DNA of 56,110 bases from an uncultured Planctomycetia bacterium (lineage in GTDB: Bacteria; Planctomycetota; Phycisphaerae; FEN-1346; JAACEH01): the NCBI GenBank assembly GCA_903929765.1, contig CAIYVX010000058.1:1-56110 (forward strand), given 5' to 3'. The notes under the pieces are model-generated. The model ran no database searches, was not told the DNA's origin, and saw nothing but the letters and a program-made list of their open reading frames with translations. Below, in pieces: positions 43,430 through 55,969 of the stretch. A program made the position numbers and the translations under genes. Each line of letters begins with the position of its first letter. Positions within the stretch are counted from its first letter, which is position 1.

Positions 43430-44683
43430 ATGGCCAAGATCCAAGCCCCCAAGGGCACACGCGATTTTTATCCCGACGAGATGCGCCGTCACCGCCACCT
43501 CGAAGACGTCTGGCGGAAGGTCAGCCTGCGCGCGGGCTTCGAGGAAGTGGACGGCCCGATCTTCGAGTCGCTCGACCTCTACATCCAGAAGTCCGGCCCC
43601 GAGATCGTCGAGCAGCTTTACAATTTCAAGGACAAAGGCGACCGCGACCTGGCCATCCGTCCCGAGTTTACGCCGACGCTGGCCCGCATGGTGGCCGCGC
43701 GCCAGGCCGCCCTGCCGCGCCCGGTCAAATGGTTCAACATCTCCCGCGTCTGCCGCTACGAGCGGGCGCAAAAAGGCCGCCTGCGCGAATTCTGGCAGTG
43801 GAATTGCGATATACTTGGCGCGCCGGGGGTGGAGGCGGATGCGGAGTGCATTACGCTGGCGGTGGAGGCATTGAGAGAGTTTGGGGTGACGAGCGAGCAG
43901 GTTGAAGTGAGACTATCAAGCCGTCGGTTGCTGGCGGCCATATTGAAACATCATGGCCTCACGGATGAACAGATGCCGGCCGTCTATTTGGCGCTCGACA
44001 AGCTTGGCAAGGTTCCACCGGAAGTGGGCAAGCAGATGCTGGATGAGCTTCACCTTTCGCCGGAGTTGAGGCATGATATTGAAGTAATCTTGACTTCTAA
44101 TACATTTGACCAAATGCTGCGAGACGGCGGGAGTTTCGGTTTTACGCAGGGCGCGACGGATGAGATGAATCGTTTGCTCTCTCTGCTTGAAGCCAATGGC
44201 GTGAAGGATTTTGTGCGTTTCGACCTTCGTGTTGTTCGCGGTCTGGCATATTACACCGGGCCGGTCTGGGAAGTCTTCGATAAACGCGGCGAGTTGCGGT
44301 CGATTTGTGGCGGTGGACGCTACGACAACCTCATTGCCACGATGGGCGGGCAGCCGATGCCTGCTTGTGGTTTCGGGGCAGGGGATGTCACCACCGGACT
44401 GTTGCTGGATTCGCTGGACCTGTGGCCGACGGATATCGGGCGCGTGGAGTTTTACGTTATCGGTGCGGCTGCCGAGTCTTTCGCCGTGGTAGGCCAATTG
44501 CGGTCCGCCGGTCGGTCGGCTCAGTGCGATTTGATGGGGGCGCAGATCAATCGCCAGATGAAAGTGGCCGCAGATTCCGGCGCTCGGTATATCGTAACGG
44601 TGCAATCTGATTCGCTCCGCCTGCGCGAAATGAACTCTGGTCAAGAACGAGAAATCACCCTCGACGAACTTCTAAAGGTCTGA
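43430..44683 (+). CDS. hisS: Histidyl-tRNA synthetase
   Basis: A 417-residue class II synthetase. Motif 1 region APKGTRDFYPDEM, motif 2 RVCRYERAQKGRLREFWQ, the HisA signature GLAYYTGPVWEVFD and motif 3 region CGGGRYDNLI are present, with the anticodon-binding domain at the end. The first ~400 bp use C-ending codons as in the left part of the window; from about 43830 codon choice switches to G-, A- and T-ending codons. This may reflect a recombined gene. One base separates it from the next gene. Confidence 0.95.
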   Translation: MAKIQAPKGTRDFYPDEMRRHRHLEDVWRKVSLRAGFEEVDGPIFESLDLYIQKSGPEIVEQLYNFKDKGDRDLAIRPEFTPTLARMVAARQAALPRPVKWFNISRVCRYERAQKGRLREFWQWNCDILGAPGVEADAECITLAVEALREFGVTSEQVEVRLSSRRLLAAILKHHGLTDEQMPAVYLALDKLGKVPPEVGKQMLDELHLSPELRHDIEVILTSNTFDQMLRDGGSFGFTQGATDEMNRLLSLLEANGVKDFVRFDLRVVRGLAYYTGPVWEVFDKRGELRSICGGGRYDNLIATMGGQPMPACGFGAGDVTTGLLLDSLDLWPTDIGRVEFYVIGAAAESFAVVGQLRSAGRSAQCDLMGAQINRQMKVAADSGARYIVTVQSDSLRLREMNSGQEREITLDELLKV

Positions 44684-44684
44684 C

Positions 44685-45203
44685 ATGGTCAAGCGGCTCA
44701 TTCACTACGAAGCCGCGTTCGAGGATTTTTTGCGGCAACGGGGCACGCCGTATGTCGCCGTGGATGAGGCGAAAAAGGCCCTCTTTGCCGGGGCGGCGCT
44801 GAAGAGTTTTGATTTTGTGGTTTATTCCAGCACCGGCCAGAATCTGCTCGTGGACGTGAAAGGGCGGAAGTTTCCGTATGTTTCTGGCGGGCCGACCGGG
44901 CAGAAAAGGTTCTGGGAGAATTGGGTCGAGCGGGCCGACCTCGACGACCTCGGCCGGTGGCAGGAAGTTTTTGGCCGCGATTTTCAGGCCATGATCGTCT
45001 TCGCCTATCTGCTGGGCGAGCCGGGCTTGGCGGCGCAGTTTACCGACGTTCACCTGTTCCGGCAGGATTGGTACGGGTTTGTGGCGGTTTCCGTGGAGAT
45101 TTACGCTCAGCACGCGCGGCTGCGCAGCCCGGCCTGGCAGACGGTGAGTATGCCGACGAGGCTGTTTCGGGAGATGCTGGCGCCGGTGAGTTCGTACCTG
45201 TAA
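44685..45203 (+). CDS. HYExAFE family protein, PD-(D/E)XK nuclease-like
   Basis: A 172-residue protein with the family's name-giving HYEAAFE motif at 7-13. 'FDFVVYSSTGQNLLVDVKGRKF' contains the D...D-x-K arrangement of PD-(D/E)XK nucleases, so a nuclease-like fold is probable though activity is unproven. It starts one base after the hisS stop. The role is unknown; the family is seen mostly in planctomycetes. Confidence 0.82.
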   Translation: MVKRLIHYEAAFEDFLRQRGTPYVAVDEAKKALFAGAALKSFDFVVYSSTGQNLLVDVKGRKFPYVSGGPTGQKRFWENWVERADLDDLGRWQEVFGRDFQAMIVFAYLLGEPGLAAQFTDVHLFRQDWYGFVAVSVEIYAQHARLRSPAWQTVSMPTRLFREMLAPVSSYL

Positions 45204-45264
45204 AGTGCGAAAAATGCTTTACATGGACGGGCGGCGGTTTAGAATGGCGGGTTGGAGGATGGAT

Positions 45265-45468
45265 ATGGCCAGGCGGATGATGAGGTGGGCGGCGGTGACG
45301 GCGACGGCGGCGTGGCCGGCGGCGGCGCTGGCCGCGGCCAACCAGGACGTGACGCGGAGCGTCGACGAGGCGGCCAACGCGACCGGGAAGTACATGGGCG
45401 CGTACGTCGTGGCGATTCTGGCCGTGGTGCTGCTGGGCCTGGCCATGTTGCGGCGCGTGCGACATTAG
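45265..45468 (+). CDS. Small exported membrane protein
   Basis: A 67-residue protein. A signal-like N-terminus (MARRMMRWAAVTATAAWPAA) is followed by a short polar stretch (NQDVTRSVDEAANATGKY) and a C-terminal transmembrane helix (AYVVAILAVVLLGLAMLR). GGAGG precedes the ATG by 6 bases; the frame is open upstream. Function unknown. Confidence 0.6.
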   Translation: MARRMMRWAAVTATAAWPAAALAAANQDVTRSVDEAANATGKYMGAYVVAILAVVLLGLAMLRRVRH

Positions 45469-45610
45469 AAGAGAATTCAAAATTAAAAAATGAAAAATTA
45501 AAAATGTAAAAGAAAAAAGGGAAGAAAAATACAACGGCAAAATCACGGGCAGGAAGCTCGTGCCAGGGTTAAACGGCGGGATCAGGCCTTAGAGGAAAGG
45601 AGTTTGAGCG
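45469..45610 (+). other. A/T-rich gap with AAAATTAAAAATG repeats
   Basis: 'AAAATTAAAAAATGAAAAAT' strings (45479-45506), similar to those at 33492-33526 and 17636-17660, then a GGGCAGGAAGCTCGTGCC hairpin (about 45548-45565). No gene is seen. Confidence 0.5.
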
Positions 45611-45898
45611 ATGGGTAAAACAGTGTTGATAGTGGTGCTGACCATCACGGCGGTGCTGCTGGCCGGCGCGGTGGTGACGGGACTGCGGGAGAATGTGGCG
45701 CAGGCCCAGGCGGGACGTTTTTCGGATTATGCGATGGCGACGGTGGCGTTAACGGAGTCGGCGGAGGCGCTGGTGGTGGTGGACAGCACGACGCAACGGA
45801 TGCTCTTCTTCTCTTACGACCTGGGCTCGAAGCAGTTTACGTCGATACCGGAGGCCAAGGCGGACCTGATGACGGAATTCGGAATGAAGCGACCATAA
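45611..45898 (+). CDS. Small secreted protein, paralogue 1
   Basis: A 95-residue protein with an N-terminal transmembrane or signal helix (VLIVVLTITAVLLAGAVVTG) and a small beta-rich domain containing ALVVVDSTTQRMLFFSYD. AAAGGAGTTTGAGCG precedes the ATG. It resembles the next gene in order of features, in the leader and in the ALxVxD...F core, so the two are probably old tandem duplicates. Confidence 0.7.
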   Translation: MGKTVLIVVLTITAVLLAGAVVTGLRENVAQAQAGRFSDYAMATVALTESAEALVVVDSTTQRMLFFSYDLGSKQFTSIPEAKADLMTEFGMKRP

Positions 45899-45969
45899 GG
45901 AAGCTGGCACCGGCCGCGGCGTGAGATGTATGTTTTACGAAACCAACAGCTCCAAAGGGAGTTTAAGCG

Positions 45970-46305
45970 ATGAAAACAAAAGACCTGATTCTTGGCGGGG
46001 TGATCATTCTGAACCTGGTATTTGCCGTGACCCTGGCGGCGGTGGTCCTGTCTGGCCCGGCGGCGCCGGCCACGGCGGGGAAAAGTTTTGTGCTGGAGTC
46101 GCCGGCGCTGGGCGCGGCCAACATGTCGACGGGCGGGTACTACCACATCTGCCCGATCAAGATTCAGCGCGGCCAGGACGCCCTGGCGGTGATCGACACG
46201 GCGTCCAACCAGCTTAACTTTTATGTGGCGCCGATGGGGACGAAGGCCTTCGCCAAGATCCCGCCCTCGCTGAATCTGGCGGTCGGCTTCGGTCATCATC
46301 AGTAA
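45970..46305 (+). CDS. Small secreted protein, paralogue 2
   Basis: A 111-residue protein with an N-terminal helix (LILGGVIILNLVFAVTLAAVV) and the core ALAVIDTASNQLNFYVAPMG. The leader AAAGGGAGTTTAAGCG resembles that of the preceding gene. It has two segments (GGYYHICPIKIQRGQ; KAFAKIPPSLNL) rich in conserved-looking residues. A terminator hairpin follows at 46332. Function unknown. Confidence 0.7.
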   Translation: MKTKDLILGGVIILNLVFAVTLAAVVLSGPAAPATAGKSFVLESPALGAANMSTGGYYHICPIKIQRGQDALAVIDTASNQLNFYVAPMGTKAFAKIPPSLNLAVGFGHHQ

Positions 46306-46331
46306 TCTCGGCGGAAGCGTGGCGACAAGAT

Positions 46332-46391
46332 GAGCCTATGCGAATAGCCCGTCGGGGGTCGGCGACGGGGGTTCGGATAGGCTCGTTTTTT
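46332..46391 (+). terminator. Strong terminator or attenuator directly before bioB
   Basis: GAGCCTAT, CGAA and CCCGTCG on the left arm pair with CGACGGG, TTCG and ATAGGCTC on the right, followed by TTTTTT. The T-tract runs into the bioB ribosome binding site (AGGAG, 46393-46397), so bioB transcription from upstream must read through it. Confidence 0.8.
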
Positions 46392-46402
46392 AGGAGCGGC
46401 AG

Positions 46403-47407
46403 ATGGACGGCGGTGTGCTGGAAAGAGCAGGAGAACTGGCGGCGGGACCGCTCGAGGGCGTGGGCCTGGGACGCGAGGCGGCGCTGGAGCTGGCGGCCCT
46501 GGCCGCCGAGGATTTATGGGCGGTGATCTACTGGGCGAACCGGATTCGCCGACGCTGGCGCGGGGATCGGGTCCACCTGTGCGGGATCGTGGCGGCGAAG
46601 GTGGGGCGGTGCACGGAAGACTGCCAGTGGTGCAGCCAGTCGGGGCGGTACGCGAGTACTGTGGCGGCGCGAGGGCTGCTGGGCGAAGAGGAATTGGCTG
46701 GGGCGGCGCGGTCGGCGGCCGAGGCGGGGGCGAATTGTTTCGGGTTCGTCACCAGCGGCGCGGGGCCGACGGCGGAGGAGTTGGATCGGCTGTGCGCAGC
46801 CTACAGTCAGGTGCGGGAGGATGGCCGCTTGGCGGCGTGCGCGAGTCTGGGAAAGATTGACGAGGCGACGGCGCGGCAGTTGGGGGCGGCGGGGTGCCGG
46901 CGGTATAACCATAATCTGGAATCTTCGCGGCGGCACTACGGGCGGGTGGTGACGACGCACACCTTCGACGAGCGGCTGGCCACGGCCCGGGCGGTGAAGG
47001 CGGCGGGGCTGGAATTGTGCTCGGGCGGGCTGTTCGGAATGGGCGAGACGGTGGAGGATCGGGTGGATCTGGCGTTGGAACTTCGGGCGGTGGGAGCGGA
47101 CATCGTGCCGGTGAATTTCCTGCGGCCGATGGCGGGGACGCCGCTGGCGGACGCCCGGCCGCTGGAACCGCGCGAGGGGCTGGCGATCATCGCGTTGCTG
47201 CGGTTCATGTTGCCGCAACAATGTATAAATATAGCCGGCGGGCGGGAACTGTGCCTGCGGGATTTGCAGTCGTGGATGTTTCACGCCGGGGCGGACGGTT
47301 GTTTGCTGGGCGATTACCTGACCTATGGCGGTCGGGCGGCGGCGGAGGATTTGCGGATGATTGATGACCTTGGACTGACACCGGAGAGCGCGGCTACGGC
47401 CGACTGA
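46403..47407 (+). CDS. bioB: Biotin synthase
   Basis: A 334-residue radical-SAM enzyme that inserts sulfur into dethiobiotin. The [4Fe-4S] motif is C70-x3-C74-x2-C77 (GRCTEDCQWCSQS). Ligands of the auxiliary [2Fe-2S] cluster are seen in LAACASLG, the YNHNLESS segment, LELCSGGLFGMGE and the Arg of INIAGGRE. AGGAG precedes the ATG. A ketosynthase follows, which may help make the pimeloyl precursor. Other bio genes are not in the window. Confidence 0.93.
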   Translation: MDGGVLERAGELAAGPLEGVGLGREAALELAALAAEDLWAVIYWANRIRRRWRGDRVHLCGIVAAKVGRCTEDCQWCSQSGRYASTVAARGLLGEEELAGAARSAAEAGANCFGFVTSGAGPTAEELDRLCAAYSQVREDGRLAACASLGKIDEATARQLGAAGCRRYNHNLESSRRHYGRVVTTHTFDERLATARAVKAAGLELCSGGLFGMGETVEDRVDLALELRAVGADIVPVNFLRPMAGTPLADARPLEPREGLAIIALLRFMLPQQCINIAGGRELCLRDLQSWMFHAGADGCLLGDYLTYGGRAAAEDLRMIDDLGLTPESAATAD

Positions 47408-47426
47408 GCGAGGCGTGAGGCCAGGT

Positions 47427-48485
47427 ATGGCGGCGGAAGCGGTGATCGTTGGGTATGGGTGCATTCTGCCGCAAGGCCAGGGGCGGGCCGGATTGGACCG
47501 CGTGCTGGCGGGGGAGATGGCGGCGACGGTTTGGTCGGAGAATCCGCGGTTAATGGTGGGGCGCGTGGCGGCTGATCTGGTGGAGGAGCGGCCGGGCGAA
47601 GATCGGTCGGTGGCGCTGGCGTTGCATGTGGCGGAACTGGCGCTGGCGGATGCGGGGGAGTTGGGGGTCGAGGGCGAGCGGTTTGCGTGTCTCTTCACGG
47701 TGTCGAAAGGCGGGTTGGGGAGCATTGGACATCTTGTTTCCGGTACGGCGGGAGATTGGTTTGCGGCCATTGATCCGGCGGCGGCGGCGCGGGCGGTGGC
47801 GGGACGGTTCGCTTTGCGCGGGGCAGCGCTGGCGCCGGTGAGCGCGTGTTCGTCGGGCGGCCACTTGCTGGCGGCGGCACGGGCGATGATCGTGAGCGGT
47901 CGGGCGGAAGCGGTGCTTTGCGGCGCGGCGGACGCCTCGCTCTTGCCGATTGTGCTGGCGTCCTATGATCGGTTGGGGTTGTTGTCGCATACAGGCCAGG
48001 ACAAAAACGGGGGCGGATTTTTTGTGGGGGAGGGGGCGGCGGCGTTCGTGGTGACGTCGGTGGAGTGGGCGAAAAAAAGAGGGTTGCCGATCGTGGCTCG
48101 TTTGGCGGGGAGCGCGGCAGGGAGCCAGGCGATGAGCTTGGTAAATCTGCCGACGGACGGAGTGGATTTGGCCCAGGTCTGTGAACTGGCGCTCGGACGC
48201 TCGGGCGTGAGGCCGGAAGAGGTGGACGTGGTGATGGTGCATGGGACGGCGACGCGGGTTGGAGATCGCAACGAGGCGGCGGCGCTGGAGCGGGTGTTCG
48301 GAAGGGATAATCTACCGGCGGTAGTGGGAACGAAGTGGTTGCATGGACACCTGTTGGGGGCGTCGAGTGCGGCGGAGACGGCGGTGCTGCTGCGTGGGAT
48401 GGAGTCGGGGTGCGGTTGGCGGGTAGGGCTGAAAATCTCGGCGGGGTTTGGCGGACATATATCGGCAAATGTACTGGTGCGGTGA
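47427..48485 (+). CDS. Beta-ketoacyl-ACP synthase (FabF-like)
   Basis: A 352-residue thiolase-fold condensing enzyme. The active-site triad is C141 (VSACSSGGH), H272 (VHGTATRVGD) and H308 (KWLHGHLLGAS), as in KAS I/II. It is shorter than FabF (about 410) with a compact N-terminus. It starts 19 bases after bioB; a GTG 12 bases earlier is an alternative start. Next to bioB it may contribute to pimelate-chain formation rather than bulk fatty-acid synthesis, an inference from position. Confidence 0.88.
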   Translation: MAAEAVIVGYGCILPQGQGRAGLDRVLAGEMAATVWSENPRLMVGRVAADLVEERPGEDRSVALALHVAELALADAGELGVEGERFACLFTVSKGGLGSIGHLVSGTAGDWFAAIDPAAAARAVAGRFALRGAALAPVSACSSGGHLLAAARAMIVSGRAEAVLCGAADASLLPIVLASYDRLGLLSHTGQDKNGGGFFVGEGAAAFVVTSVEWAKKRGLPIVARLAGSAAGSQAMSLVNLPTDGVDLAQVCELALGRSGVRPEEVDVVMVHGTATRVGDRNEAAALERVFGRDNLPAVVGTKWLHGHLLGASSAAETAVLLRGMESGCGWRVGLKISAGFGGHISANVLVR

Positions 48486-48531
48486 AAAAATCCCGGGTTT
48501 TTGGGGGCGCAAATATTTTTTTAACTCCGGC

Positions 48532-48559
48532 TTGACAATGGTTTGAAACCGGGTATACT
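48532..48559 (+). promoter_or_regulatory. rRNA operon promoter P1
   Basis: A consensus TTGACA (48532-48537), a 16-bp spacer and TATACT (48554-48559). Confidence 0.85.
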
Positions 48560-48677
48560 GTTCAACGCAGCAGGAGGAGTAAAGCACCGTAGGCATCAGT
48601 GTGCAACCTCCAGTCAGTAACCCTCGGGGGTTGCTCGAAAAAAGTTAAAAATCTGCGTTTTATTGCGGATTTTAGTG

Positions 48678-48706
48678 TTGACGCCTCGGGCGTGAGACGC
48701 TAGTAT
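48678..48706 (+). promoter_or_regulatory. rRNA operon promoter P2
   Basis: TTGACG (48678-48683), a 17-bp spacer and TAGTAT (48701-48706), about 120 bp after P1. Tandem promoters are usual for rRNA operons. Confidence 0.7.
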
Positions 48707-48748
48707 GGTGGGTCTTCGCCTGGGGTTGAGTTCAACCCTATGCGGAAC

Positions 48749-48762
48749 GTTCTTTGACAATT
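48749..48762 (+). promoter_or_regulatory. boxA-like antitermination site, leader
   Basis: GTTCTTTGACAATT in the leader, repeated as CTCTTTGACAATC (51284-51296) before 23S. Sites of this type recruit the Nus antitermination complex. Confidence 0.65.
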
Positions 48763-48771
48763 AGGCAGCAG
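48761..48771 (+). other. 16S processing stem, left arm
   Basis: TTAGGCAGCAG (48761-48771) is complementary to CTGCTGCCTAA (50561-50571), and the pairing extends with interruptions (GAGCGCAAGAGCGT against AGACGCTTTTGTGCC). This is the expected RNase III stem that encloses 16S rRNA. Confidence 0.8.
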
Positions 48772-48906
48772 AGTGTGAGCGCAAGAGCGTGAGACTGGCT
48801 TCGGCGGGCAACCGCTGAAGAGAGTTTTAAAGAAGCCAGGCTTGCTCTTGCAGACATACGTCAAATTTGTAAGAGTAAGCCTGCGACAAAATAAGTACAG
48901 GATTTC

Positions 48907-50500
<1,594 letters not shown>

Positions 50501-50717
50501 GGGATTAACTAGAACGGTCCCCTTCGGGGGACCGGAAGGTCAGACGCTTTTGTGCCACACCTGCTGCCTAACTATATTTTTCGGGTCGAGCGGTCGCGCT
50601 GCTCGTGTCGTCGGTATATTGCCGATAGACCAGGGCGGCGCGGGTACCGAACCCCGGCTTCGTTTCGGCACGGTCGCGGCAGTAGGGCGGTCGGCCGCAG
50701 CGGAAGCGTCTGTGGGT

Positions 50718-50794
<77 letters not shown>

Positions 50795-50844
50795 GTTAAT
50801 TCTGAGGAAGTTCGAGTGGTTTTGTCCAGGGTTGGTGGGTAAGG

Positions 50845-51042
50845 ATGACGGTCGTGGCTCTCTCGGACTGGGTGAGTTCGATCTTCTGGTTCTTCGGCGG
50901 GGTCGGCGTGGCCGTGGCTGTGGTCGGCGCCTTCCGCCTCCTGAAGGCCAAGCGGCAACGGGAATACCAGCAGGAGCTGGAGGCCCGCGATCGGAAAGAA
51001 GGCGGCGCCGGAGAGCGCGTAACGAAAACTCCGGGGACGTAG
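50845..51042 (+). CDS. Small membrane protein inside the rRNA spacer
   Basis: A 65-residue ORF between the two tRNA genes. One transmembrane helix (about 12-32, IFWFFGGVGVAVAVVGAF) is followed by a charged helical tail (RLLKAKRQREYQQELEARDR). AAGG adjoins the ATG; a GTG three codons on (50854) has a better-spaced AAGGATG. Codon third positions are GC-rich as in real genes. The TAG stop (51040-51042) lies inside the tRNA-Ala gene. Translation from an rRNA transcript would be unusual, so it could also be a chance ORF. Confidence 0.5.
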   Translation: MTVVALSDWVSSIFWFFGGVGVAVAVVGAFRLLKAKRQREYQQELEARDRKEGGAGERVTKTPGT

Positions 51043-51108
51043 CTCAGTTGGGAGAGCGACTGGTTTGCAACCAGTAGGTCGGCGGTTCGATTCCGCTCGT
51101 CTCCACCA
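51033..51108 (+). tRNA. tRNA-Ala (TGC)
   Basis: A 76-nt cloverleaf with acceptor GGGGACG/CGTCTCC (one G-T pair), anticodon loop TTTGCAA (TGC) and encoded ACCA. Its first 10 bases overlap the end of the small ORF. Confidence 0.97.
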
Positions 51109-51283
51109 GATTGTAGGGTGGCTGCTTGCAGCCACGCTGATTAAAGTAAAAAGTTTAAAGTAAAAAGTATAAAGTGAAAAGCAAAGACAAGAAGCGTGAG
51201 CTTGAGGCCTTGGGCCTGAAGGTTGAGGCAGAGGTTTCAAGCCTGCGTTTCTGGCAGGAATGAGCGTTAGGCTCGACGTGCGG

Positions 51284-51437
51284 CTCTTTGACAATCCAAT
51301 AAGCGAATCTCGTGGCAAATAGATTCTCATCGTCTTTGTACCCTGTAAGTGGGGTGCAAAGATTCGTGTGCCTTAGAGCGATATGACACAATTGCAGCGT
51401 TCGGGTCTCCTCGGCTTGGGGAGGCAAGAACAATTGT

Positions 51438-51445
<8 letters not shown>
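51284..51445 (+). other. boxA-like site and left arms of the 23S processing stem
   Basis: CTCTTTGACAATC (51284-51296) is a boxA-like site. GACAATCCAAT (51290-51300) and GCGAATCTCG (51303-51312) pair with ATTGGATTGTC (54550-54560) and CGAGATTCGC (54537-54546). ACAATTGTGGTCAAGT (51430-51445) pairs perfectly with 54441-54456. These arms enclose 23S and are likely RNase III substrates. Confidence 0.85.
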
Positions 51446-54448
<3,003 letters not shown>

Positions 54449-54680
54449 ACAATTGTTGTTGTCTCCTCCGCCGATGCGAAGCGGGGAGAAACCAACGATT
54501 TCGCATCTAAGCACACAGATGAGTTTCTTCTGTTCGCGAGATTCGCAAAATTGGATTGTCCAAGCGCCGCTGGAGGTCGCCCGTTTTTGGGGGCCTTCGG
54601 GGCGTGACAAGTGAATAAGCAATATTAGCGGGCGGCGCCTGCGTCTGGTTATTCGGGGCGGCGCTGCTCGTAATAGGAAT

Positions 54681-54792
54681 TTTCCGGCGGTAAGACGAGC
54701 GGGGAAACACCTGATCCCATTCCGAACTCAGCAGTTAAGCCCGTCTCGGCCGATGATAGCGCAACAAACGCGAAAGTAGGTGGCTGCCGGGA
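54681..54792 (+). rRNA. 5S ribosomal RNA
   Basis: Helix I arms TTTCCGGCGG and TGGCTGCCGG pair; GAACACCTGATCCCATTCCG-like core (AAACACCTGATCCCATTCCG) and AACTCAGCAGTTAAGCCC are typical of 5S. Ends are approximate. Confidence 0.92.
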
Positions 54793-54802
54793 ATTTTTTT
54801 CT

Positions 54803-54840
54803 AGCCCCCTGACCGGGATCGGTCAGGGGGCTGTTTTTTT
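54803..54840 (+). terminator. rRNA operon terminator
   Basis: AGCCCCCTGACC (54803-54814) pairs perfectly with GGTCAGGGGGCT (54821-54832), followed by a G and seven T. Confidence 0.95.
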
Positions 54841-54868
54841 GCGAGATGCAATTCTATTGCTTCTGTAG

Positions 54869-55340
54869 CCGTTCGCCCCAAAGGGGCGGCAAGATCCTAG
54901 TCGGGAGTGAAACCCCCGGTCCTCAACCCCACGAAAATCTTCTTCTTTTTTTGTTGTTGTTTCACTCCTCCCCCTTGAGGGGGGAGGGTAGGGTGAGGGT
55001 GTTGCTTTTTCTGTTCGTAGGGGCACACCTCGTGGGAGCCCTGTTTTTGTTTCTTCTTTCCCCGGTCCAATCCCAGCGCCGCCAACAGCCCATTCGCTCA
55101 CTACCAGCCGCGAAGCGGCGAAAGTATTTAACCGGGTGGCGTAAGCCCCCGGTCCTGGCTCTCCCAAACATATTCTTCTTCTTTTTCTTCTTTTAGCCGC
55201 ATCGCGACGCCTGAAAGTAGCCACATGGCGCCAGTCCGTGGTAGGCGACGACCCCAAATAAAATTTTTACTTCTTCTTGCCTTTGCCGTTTCTTTTTCAC
55301 CCCTCCCTCCTGACCGCGTTCGGTCAGGGGCCTGTTTTTT
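54869..55340 (+). repeat. Repeat tract after the rRNA operon
   Basis: A family D double hairpin (54871-54938), family A (54963-55001), a family C-like copy (55015-55046), a variant double hairpin with GCCGCGAAGCGGC and CGGGTGGCGTAAGCCCCCGG (about 55106-55155), a CTT tract, and a CCTGACCG-CGTT-CGGTCAGG terminator-like hairpin with T6 (about 55309-55338). No gene is seen. Confidence 0.75.
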
Positions 55341-55349
55341 GCACTGAGA

Positions 55350-55886
55350 TTATTTCGTGGGAGGTTCAGCCAGCAGAAATGAATGCCAATAGTAGTCGAG
55401 CAACTTTTGCGCCGCCAAATGGTCGGCGTGGTCTTTGCGGATTCCGGTGGCCATGAAACGAAGGAATTCAGCCACAGCCTCCTTCTGTTCCTTATTTAGG
55501 AGTGCCCAAGTCTCCCTCCACATTCTTTCATCCTTGAAGGCATAGATGGTAAAATCGGGACCGGCGAGCGATGATGCGTCGTCGTAGTGCCTGATGGCGA
55601 AGATCATGAATGCCGGAATGTAGTATCGGAAACCTTGCGGGTCGAGGAAACAGAGGGCGGCGCTGAAACTGTTTTCTTTCTGGATCCAATCCTCCGGAAT
55701 ATCCTGCCATCGCTTTTCGGTGTCGAGCTTGCGGGCTTCGGCTTCTTCCTCCTCGGAGCCGTATTCGTCAATAACGTCCGCCTGGTGGAGCGTGATACCT
55801 TTGCCGCGCTGGACTCCGTCAAAGGCATTCTCGATCAGGCGAATCAAGTCCTCTCGTTCTGCTTGATCGGAGCTTTTCGTTTCCAA
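55350..55886 (-). CDS. DUF6714-like protein
   Basis: A 178-residue cytoplasmic protein. The N-terminal helix (LIRLIENAFDGVQRGKGITLHQADVIDEYG), the WQDIPEDWI segment and the FLDPQGFRYYIPAFMIFAIR motif match a family of unknown function known as DUF6714. The C-terminal 60 residues are helical. The start is TTG with AAAGGAATGG upstream. Its codon use is more balanced (lower GC) than its neighbours. Confidence 0.75.
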   Translation of the reverse strand: METKSSDQAEREDLIRLIENAFDGVQRGKGITLHQADVIDEYGSEEEEAEARKLDTEKRWQDIPEDWIQKENSFSAALCFLDPQGFRYYIPAFMIFAIRHYDDASSLAGPDFTIYAFKDERMWRETWALLNKEQKEAVAEFLRFMATGIRKDHADHLAAQKLLDYYWHSFLLAEPPTK

Positions 55887-55969
55887 TGGCCATTCCTTTC
55901 ATAATGCAAGTCTTCTTTCCAGTTTAGCCATTCCCGAAGACGACCTCAATAGTCCGTCGACAGATTGCG

